From NCBI GenBank assembly GCA_035483795.1, contig DATHPP010000015.1, forward strand, positions 1 to 10,543: a stretch of 10,543 bases of DNA, given 5' to 3'. The position numbers and the translations under genes are program-made. Positions 6,185-10,543 of the stretch are shown piece by piece. Numbering within the stretch: the stretch's first letter is position 1; each line of letters opens with the position of its first letter. The notes beneath the pieces were generated by a model. The model was given only the letters and a program-made list of their open reading frames with translations. It had not been told where the DNA came from and made no database searches. The stretch comes from DASXMX01 sp035483795. Its GTDB lineage: Bacteria > Planctomycetota > Phycisphaerae > Tepidisphaerales > Tepidisphaeraceae.

Positions 6185-7648
6185 TTATCGCGACGCTCGC
6201 GAGTTTGCGATAGCCTGCGGGGAGCGGTCTATGACCGTTGCTGGAACTCGCACGAGAACCTCAAACGTATTCCGATCAGGCGCCTGGACGGCGATCGAGC
6301 CGTCCAAAAGACGCACGATCTTCTGACACAGCGGCAGCCCCAGGCCGCAGTGGACGGCGGGGTCACTTCTGGCGCCGTCGCCGCGCCAGAAACGGTCGAA
6401 GACGTGGGGGAGCTGCGCCGGATCGATCGTCGCGGAGTTGCGAATACTGAGTTCCATCCAACCGCCGTCCTCCCGGGCGGCGATACCGATCTGCCCGCCC
6501 TCAGGACAGTAGCAGACGGCGTTGTCCATCAAGTTTTGCAGCACGATGCGAAGCTTGTCGCGATCGCTTTCCAGCCGAATTTGTCCGATCTCTATCGACG
6601 CCTTCAAATGCCGGCTCTCGGCGTCTTGGGCAAAGCGGTTCCAGCATTCCTCGACAAGCGACTCCAGTTCGATCGCGCAGCGATTCACCGCCAACTGACC
6701 TGCGTCGGCGCGGGCGAGGGTCAGGAGGTTTTCCACCATCGAGCGCATGTCGCGCACGATCATCAGCGATTTGCCGATACGGGCTTCGTAGTCGGCCGGC
6801 GCGCGCTGCCGGGACGCGGCGACTTCGAGCGTCACCTCCAGCCCCGCCAACGGCGTGCGAAGCTCATGCGCCACCTCCGACGTGAACGCCCGCTCGCGCG
6901 ACATCGCGTGGTGCAGGCGGAAAAGCAAATCGTTGAGCCGGTCGACCACCACCGCCAGCTCCGCGGGCGTCTGCGGCAATTCGATCCGGTCTCCCAGGTT
7001 TCCCTGGCCGATCCCAGAAATCCGCCCGCCCAGGTCTTTGAGAGGCCGCAGGCCATGGGTAACCGCAACGTGCAGCGTTGCGGCAGTGGCGGCGGTCGCG
7101 GCAAGGCCGACGAAGATCAGCAGCCACCTCAGCGACGAAAGTCGCGCATCCAGGACATCGGTATGATGGGCGACGGCCAGCGTCACCGAGCGGTTGTGGG
7201 AGACCCGGTCTGCGGGCTTCTCCTCGTCTTCCCGTGCGGGAACGAATCGCATTTCGATCCGCCGGCCGGGCCGGCCATCGGGAAGCGTGACGAACGCGTA
7301 CACCGGTGCACCGCCGCCAGCGACCTGCCGACCGAGGCCAGATCCGCTCGCAAGAGAAACGGATCGCGCGATTTGCGTGCCGTCATCGAGCCATGCCTCA
7401 AAGTATTCCGGGGAATCTTTGCGCGCGTATTCAGGGAATTGTGCGCCCGCGACGTCGACGCTCACGCCGCCCGCGCCTTGTTCGGTTGCCAACTGAATCG
7501 CCCGCGCCGCCGAGAGAAGCGACCGATCAAACTCGGCCAAAAGCGACGAGCGCGTAAAAAAAATTACCGCCAGCCCCGCCGCGAGCATGACCAGGGCCGT
7601 CGCGGCGGCGGTATGAACCAGCAGTCGGGTGCGGAGCGTTCTTGGCAC
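6185..7648 (-). CDS. Two-component sensor histidine kinase (CusS-like)
   Basis: From GTG 7648 the kinase is 487 residues. Layout: first membrane span about 10-32, an extracytoplasmic sensor domain about 33-174, second span about 175-196, HAMP linker about 197-250, then the DHp helix with the phospho-acceptor H261 in FTSEVAHELRTPLAG, and an ATPase domain. The N box is LQNLMDNAVCYCPEGG (N372, N376), the F box HVFDRFWRGD (415-424) and the G2 loop HCGLGL (433-438). The G1 box is degenerate: IRNSATIDPAQLP stands where most kinases have a DxGxG motif. The sensor domain contains an EARLY strand pattern with EYFEAWLDDGTQIARS and YAFVTLPDGRPGRRIEMRFVP, as in heavy-metal-sensor-type kinases, but the signal is unknown. 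It overlaps the regulator gene by 85 bases and is the last gene of the PepSY-regulator-kinase operon. An in-frame ATG at 7684 would add 12 residues but lacks the strong ribosome site. Confidence 0.92.
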   Translation of the reverse strand: MPRTLRTRLLVHTAAATALVMLAAGLAVIFFTRSSLLAEFDRSLLSAARAIQLATEQGAGGVSVDVAGAQFPEYARKDSPEYFEAWLDDGTQIARSVSLASGSGLGRQVAGGGAPVYAFVTLPDGRPGRRIEMRFVPAREDEEKPADRVSHNRSVTLAVAHHTDVLDARLSSLRWLLIFVGLAATAATAATLHVAVTHGLRPLKDLGGRISGIGQGNLGDRIELPQTPAELAVVVDRLNDLLFRLHHAMSRERAFTSEVAHELRTPLAGLEVTLEVAASRQRAPADYEARIGKSLMIVRDMRSMVENLLTLARADAGQLAVNRCAIELESLVEECWNRFAQDAESRHLKASIEIGQIRLESDRDKLRIVLQNLMDNAVCYCPEGGQIGIAAREDGGWMELSIRNSATIDPAQLPHVFDRFWRGDGARSDPAVHCGLGLPLCQKIVRLLDGSIAVQAPDRNTFEVLVRVPATVIDRSPQAIANSRASR

Positions 7649-8328
7649 TCCTCCTCCGCTGCCAGGATATATCCCTGCCCCCATCGCGTGTGGATCAGCC
7701 GCGGCATGCCGTCGACCTCGAGCTTGCGCCGCAGGCGGGCAACGAATACGTCAACCACGTTGCTCTCGGCGTCGGAATGAAACTCGTACACGTGCTCCCA
7801 GACGGCCGTGCGCGTCACGAGCTGTCCGGCGCGCATCCCCAGGAACTCCAAGAGCGCGTATTCGCGCGGGCTCACGTTGACCGCCCGGCGGCCACGCCGG
7901 ACCGACCGCGAGTTCGTGTCGATCTCAAGATCGGCAACCCGGATCACCGGGTCCTTTGCTTCATACTTGCGCCGAACCAGCGCACGAACCCGGGCGACCA
8001 GTTCGCCAAACACGAATGGCTTGACCAGGTAGTCGTCGGCGCCGAGCTCCAGGCCGCGAACGCGGTCGTCAGGCAAGTCTTTGGCGGTGAGGATCAGCAC
8101 GTTGGCCGGGCAACGGCGGGCGCGAACCCGCTTCAGGATCGTCAGCCCGTCGACGCCCGGCAACATGAGGTCGAGCACAATCACGTCGTAGGGATTGTTC
8201 AGCGCGTACCACTGGCCCGTTGTGCCGTCGGCGGCGACGTCCACCGCGAACCCGGCTTCGCGCAGCCCCTCCGCCACGCCGGTACGAATCGGCTCGTAAT
8301 CTTCAACGATCAGCACGCGCAAAGCCAA
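7564..8328 (-). CDS. OmpR/PhoB-family response regulator
   Basis: This 254-residue cytoplasmic transcription factor has a receiver domain (about 4-120) with acidic pocket E9/D10, phospho-acceptor D53 (VIVLDLMLPGVDG), T81 and K103 (LVKPF). It is joined to a winged-helix DNA-binding domain (about 127-222) with VNVSPREYALLEFL, SNVVDVFVARLRRKLE and the closing IHTRWGQGYIL. OmpR-type regulators normally stop within a few residues of that GYxL motif. Here about 32 more residues follow (AAEEECQERSAPDCWF... to SRRGWR), read entirely through the kinase start region, and are probably a by-product of the overlap. The start is a TTG: TTG 8328 is three bases after AGGAG, while TTG 8322 would begin MRVLIVED and has the better nine-base spacing. 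It lies 20 bases after the PepSY-like gene and should phosphorelay with the kinase below it. Targets are unknown; its own operon is an obvious candidate. Confidence 0.93.
   Translation of the reverse strand: MALRVLIVEDYEPIRTGVAEGLREAGFAVDVAADGTTGQWYALNNPYDVIVLDLMLPGVDGLTILKRVRARRCPANVLILTAKDLPDDRVRGLELGADDYLVKPFVFGELVARVRALVRRKYEAKDPVIRVADLEIDTNSRSVRRGRRAVNVSPREYALLEFLGMRAGQLVTRTAVWEHVYEFHSDAESNVVDVFVARLRRKLEVDGMPRLIHTRWGQGYILAAEEECQERSAPDCWFIPPPRRPWSCSRRGWR
7649..7657 (-). promoter_or_regulatory. Ribosome binding site of the kinase inside the regulator gene
   Basis: On the minus strand GGAGGAGGA sits directly before GTG 7648. These bases also encode the Glu-Glu-Glu run (residues 225-227) of the response regulator, so one stretch serves as both codons and translation signal. 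This decides the kinase start and implies coupled translation. Confidence 0.7.
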
Positions 8329-8331
8329 TCA

Positions 8332-8336
8332 CTCCT
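8332..8336 (-). promoter_or_regulatory. Ribosome binding site of the response regulator
   Basis: AGGAG on the minus strand lies in the 20-base gap after the PepSY-like gene. It is three bases from TTG 8328 and nine bases from TTG 8322, so it slightly favours the shorter protein that begins MRVLIVED. Confidence 0.55.
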
Positions 8337-8348
8337 GACCGCCGTCAC

Positions 8349-8873
8349 TTAGGGGCCCTTATGGTCTTCGTCTTCCTTGTCATTCCCCTTCTTTTGCTTC
8401 CTGGTCGACTTGGCGTCATCGTCCTCGTCTTCTTCCTTGTCCTTCGAGGCCTTTTTCACGTGGTCCTTGGCTTCGTCCTCATCCGCCTCCTTCGCGACCT
8501 TCTTGCCTGAATCCTCATCCGCTTCCTCTTTTTCTTCCGACTTCTTCGATTTGGCGGATGCCTTTTCCTCCGCCTCGTTGTCCAGCTTCTTGCTCAGCAG
8601 CAGGCCCTTGGGGCTGACGATGATCTCGTAGTTGTGGTCATCGAACTCCACGTCCGCCTCGTAGACGGTCTTGCCGTTGAGTTTCTCTTTATCGACGGTC
8701 TTGATTTTTTCTCCGTTCGCTTCGCGTTTGAGGGTCTTGCGCACCGCGGCTGGCGCGTCCTTGAACGCAATCTTCTGCTCGTCCTGCTCCTTATCCTCAG
8801 CAAACGCGCCGCGGGCCCCAACACCAGTCACCGCCAGCGCCGTTAAACCGATAAACATCCATCCCTTAGTCAT
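8349..8873 (-). CDS. Secreted PepSY-like protein with long acidic/lysine-rich tail
   Basis: From ATG 8873 the product is 174 residues: a signal peptide (MTKGWMFIGLTALAVTGVGA, cut probably after AFA at 25), one PepSY-like domain and a charged tail. The domain (about 33-98) shows IAFKDAPAAVRKTLKREA, GEKIKTVDKEKLNGKTVYEADVEFDD, and YEIIVSPKGLLLSKK. This is the usual helix plus two hairpins of the 'beta-lactamase-inhibitor-like PepSY-like' family, secreted domains that bind or restrain partner proteins. The tail (about 99-174) is nearly all Glu, Asp, Lys, Ala and Ser, low in complexity and probably disordered; it could bind cations or simply keep the protein soluble. GAGG at 8880-8883, six bases upstream, fixes ATG 8873 over an in-frame upstream ATG at 8930. 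It is the first gene of the operon with the regulator and kinase, suggesting it is a sensor accessory or target of that system. Confidence 0.82.
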   Translation of the reverse strand: MTKGWMFIGLTALAVTGVGARGAFAEDKEQDEQKIAFKDAPAAVRKTLKREANGEKIKTVDKEKLNGKTVYEADVEFDDHNYEIIVSPKGLLLSKKLDNEAEEKASAKSKKSEEKEEADEDSGKKVAKEADEDEAKDHVKKASKDKEEDEDDDAKSTRKQKKGNDKEDEDHKGP

Positions 8874-9000
8874 AGCCAACCTCGTCAGCAACAGTTTGTT
8901 CGAATGCGGCCGAACGCCTCGGCCCGCCATCGATAAACATACTCACCAAATCATGAATACTCGATGAACGCCATCGGCGTCAGCAAAACCTGAGGTGATG

Positions 9001-9035
9001 GGAACAGAAAGCCCCGGCCGGTGCCCCGGCCGGGG
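9001..9035 (-). terminator. Intrinsic terminator for the PilX-like gene
   Basis: Read on the minus strand, CCCCGGCCGG (9035-9026) pairs perfectly with CCGGCCGGGG (9021-9012) around the loop GGCA, and is followed by CTTTCTGTT. A ten-pair all-GC stem with a short T-rich tail is a convincing terminator about 80 bases after the stop at 9116. It separates this gene from the PepSY operon. On the plus strand there is no T-run. Within it, CCCCGGCCGGGG (9024-9035) is also a self-complementary 12-mer. Confidence 0.75.
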
Positions 9036-9115
9036 TGGGGGAACGCATGTGGAATCGACAACGTCGGATTCCGTTGCATCATCGCCAGAATCAATTGTCA
9101 AGGTAACATCAACCT

Positions 9116-10378
9116 TCACTGCACCTCGATATACGACCCCTGGACTGGCGCGTAAGGCCCGGATCCGCCCACCGCCGGCAGCGCCTCGTCGTTGTGCATT
9201 CCCCCGCTGGAGGTGTTGTTGATGCTCTTGGCGACGATCCGACCGAACATCTCGACGCTGCCACTGATCGTAAAAGTCGTATCCGGGGCGTAAAGCGTAC
9301 CGACGCAGACATTGGTCCCGGTCCAGGTGGCGGTGGTGCAGGTGGGAAGGAAGTAGAGCGTTCGGTTGGCCGGGATGTTCTGGTACGTGTTGATCGCCGC
9401 GCTTCCCGCGATGTTGTAGCTGTTCTCGATGTAGACCGTGACCGGTCCGTCCCAGGTGAAGTTGGCAGTGCCGCCCAGGGTCAGGTTGTGGATCAGGTAG
9501 GTTCCTCCGGGGAGAGACGCGGTGCCGCTGGTCATGTTCACGTCGCCCAGATCGACATAAGACGAAGGCATGGTGACACTGGGCTGGGTGGCCGGGGTGA
9601 TGAGCGGGGCTGCCACACCGGTGACACCCGCGGACGTAGCGATGGTGATCGTGCCATTCGTACCGTACATCGCGTTGCCCTTCACCTTGGCCGTGTTATT
9701 GAGCACGATGTTCCCGTTGGACGCGATCGAACCATTCTTGTTGGCCGTGGCGGCGTTATAGGCGCCCTTGGAAGAGTTGTAGCTGTCGGTATAGGCGGTG
9801 CTGCCCAGGGTCATGCTGCTCAGGCCCACCAGTGAATACGGCCCGCCGCGTTGCTGAAACTGAAGTTGAACCCCGCGCGAGCATCTGCCAGTGGAATTGA
9901 AGCCGTGAACGGTAACGACCAGCGTGGTTGTTCCGGCCAGTTGCGTGATGGCGGCCTGGAACTTTGCATGGCTGGTGGGGTCCATGGTGATGTAACTGGT
10001 CTGCGAGGGAATGTAGATGGTCCCGTTCGTGACGGCGACCGTATCGCTGCCCATGTTTATCGTGCCGTTCAGCGCGCTGCCCAGTTGGGTGGCGGTGTTG
10101 GCCAGCAGGTTGGCGCTGGTGGTGCCGATGGGCAGATTCATGGCGCCAAGCTGGTATCGTATGAACTCCATGCCCGTGTCGGCCGAAAGCCGGGCGGTGG
10201 CCATGTACTGCTCGTTGTGTGCCACTTGAGATGAGATCGTCGTGGTCGCGACGAAGCCGACGGCCAGGGTCGCGAACAACACCAGAAACAGCATGGCCAG
10301 AACCGACGCCATCCCGCGTTCCTGACCGCGCACCGGAACACGGAGCGAGCAGCGTCGCAACAGAATTGCAAAAGTCAT
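9116..10378 (-). CDS. PilX-like type IV pilus-associated exported protein
   Basis: From ATG 10378 the product is 420 residues. A short basic leader (LLRRCSLRVPVRGQERG) precedes a long hydrophobic helix (about 23-45, MASVLAMLFLVLFATLAVGFVATTT) continuing into SSQVAHNEQYMATARLSADTGMEF. This is the pattern of PilX-type N-termini, which join type IV pilus or type II secretion machinery. A prepilin peptidase cut after G22 is possible, but position +5 is not Glu. The rest is Thr/Ser/Asn/Gly-rich and beta-rich, with short repeating strands (GSIASNGNIVLNNTAKVKGNAMYG at 216-239) suggesting a beta-helix. The C-terminal part (LGGTANFTWDGPVTVYIENSYNIAG..., GTLYAPDTTFTISGSVEMFGRIVAKSI) resembles the domain listed in databases as DUF7305. 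GGAG at 10384-10387, five bases upstream, sets the start over ATG 10450. No other pilin gene is in the window; neighbours may lie to the right. Confidence 0.8.
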   Translation of the reverse strand: MTFAILLRRCSLRVPVRGQERGMASVLAMLFLVLFATLAVGFVATTTISSQVAHNEQYMATARLSADTGMEFIRYQLGAMNLPIGTTSANLLANTATQLGSALNGTINMGSDTVAVTNGTIYIPSQTSYITMDPTSHAKFQAAITQLAGTTTLVVTVHGFNSTGRCSRGVQLQFQQRGGPYSLVGLSSMTLGSTAYTDSYNSSKGAYNAATANKNGSIASNGNIVLNNTAKVKGNAMYGTNGTITIATSAGVTGVAAPLITPATQPSVTMPSSYVDLGDVNMTSGTASLPGGTYLIHNLTLGGTANFTWDGPVTVYIENSYNIAGSAAINTYQNIPANRTLYFLPTCTTATWTGTNVCVGTLYAPDTTFTISGSVEMFGRIVAKSINNTSSGGMHNDEALPAVGGSGPYAPVQGSYIEVQ

Positions 10379-10383
10379 CTGTA

Positions 10384-10405
10384 CTCCGGCCGTCAAAACG
10401 GCCGG
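10384..10405 (-). promoter_or_regulatory. Hairpin overlapping the ribosome binding site of the PilX-like gene
   Basis: CCGGCCGT (10386-10393) and ACGGCCGG (10398-10405) form a perfect eight-base stem with a four-base loop (10394-10397). On the minus strand the 3' arm ends in the GG of the GGAG ribosome binding site (10387-10384), five bases before ATG 10378. The structure could reduce translation initiation. Its effect is inferred only from position. Confidence 0.55.
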
Positions 10406-10543
10406 ACCCCAAAATGCCCCGTGGCCCGCGGCGCCCCGAATCGGCCCCACCGCAGGGTCACGCCATTCATTAAGAAGAACTTACGATTGATTCGACCCCA
10501 AACAAATGAACTGGCGTTACTTCTTCGTTACCGAACGTCGATA

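Noticed and set aside
6110..7780. A 556-codon open frame on the plus strand, opposite the histidine kinase and the end of the regulator.
   Set aside because: Its translation is rich in Arg, Gln, His and Pro with no recognisable domain, as expected for the antisense frame of a GC-rich gene. The minus-strand genes carry all the kinase and regulator motifs.
7642..8352. A 236-codon plus-strand open frame opposite the response regulator.
   Set aside because: No domain, no ribosome binding site, and the other strand encodes a complete receiver plus winged-helix protein.
8377..8631. A plus-strand frame giving a Ser/Phe/Leu-rich peptide that could look like a membrane protein.
   Set aside because: It is the complement of the Glu/Lys/Asp-rich tail codons of the PepSY-like protein; the hydrophobic look is a by-product of that bias.
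10506..10543. An ATG at 10506 beginning MNWRYFFVTERR and running off the right edge on the plus strand.
   Set aside because: No ribosome binding site precedes it, and 12 codons are too few to judge. It could be a real gene start but cannot be supported from this window.

Overview
The window looks like a chromosomal segment of a GC-rich member of the Planctomycetota, possibly a Phycisphaerae/Tepidisphaeraceae-like lineage. This placement is an inference from gene content and style: a secreted PQQ-type beta-propeller protein that opens with an FRGPNGSG motif, a PilX-like surface protein, a YkgJ cysteine-cluster protein, and short palindromic repeats in several intergenic gaps. There is no rRNA, tRNA, CRISPR array, transposase or phage gene. 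No gap without a gene exceeds about 245 bases.

Left part (1-3164). A small secreted DUF4440/NTF2-like protein is encoded on the minus strand (54-503). It is divergent from a plus-strand cluster made of a secreted protein of unknown function (676-1323), potC (1333-2130) and potD (2142-3164). The last two encode an inner-membrane permease and a lipoprotein binding protein of a polyamine-type ABC importer. Its ATPase (PotA) and second permease (PotB) are not in the window.

Middle (3165-6184). A 140-base imperfect palindrome built from a GAATGACGAA word follows potD. After it come a six-helix PAP2 phosphatase (3347-4036), a convergent YkgJ-family cysteine-cluster protein (4051-4590, minus) and a divergent secreted beta-propeller protein (4683-6017). 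A second imperfect palindrome (6111-6182) fills the convergent gap before the next operon.

Right part (6185-10543, all minus strand). A three-gene operon reads, in transcription order, a secreted PepSY-like protein with a long charged tail (8349-8873), an OmpR-family response regulator (7564-8328) and a CusS-like sensor histidine kinase (6185-7648). The last two overlap by 85 bases, and the kinase ribosome binding site lies inside regulator codons. The order suggests that a secreted PepSY-like protein reports to, or is controlled by, its own two-component system. Further upstream on the same strand is a PilX-like protein with a large beta-rich exported domain (9116-10378). It is followed by a strong intrinsic terminator (9001-9035) and preceded by a hairpin that overlaps its ribosome binding site.

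No radically new system is evident. The observations most worth a second look are the PepSY/two-component operon with its overlap, the two palindromic repeats, and the polyamine cluster lacking potAB but headed by an unknown secreted protein.
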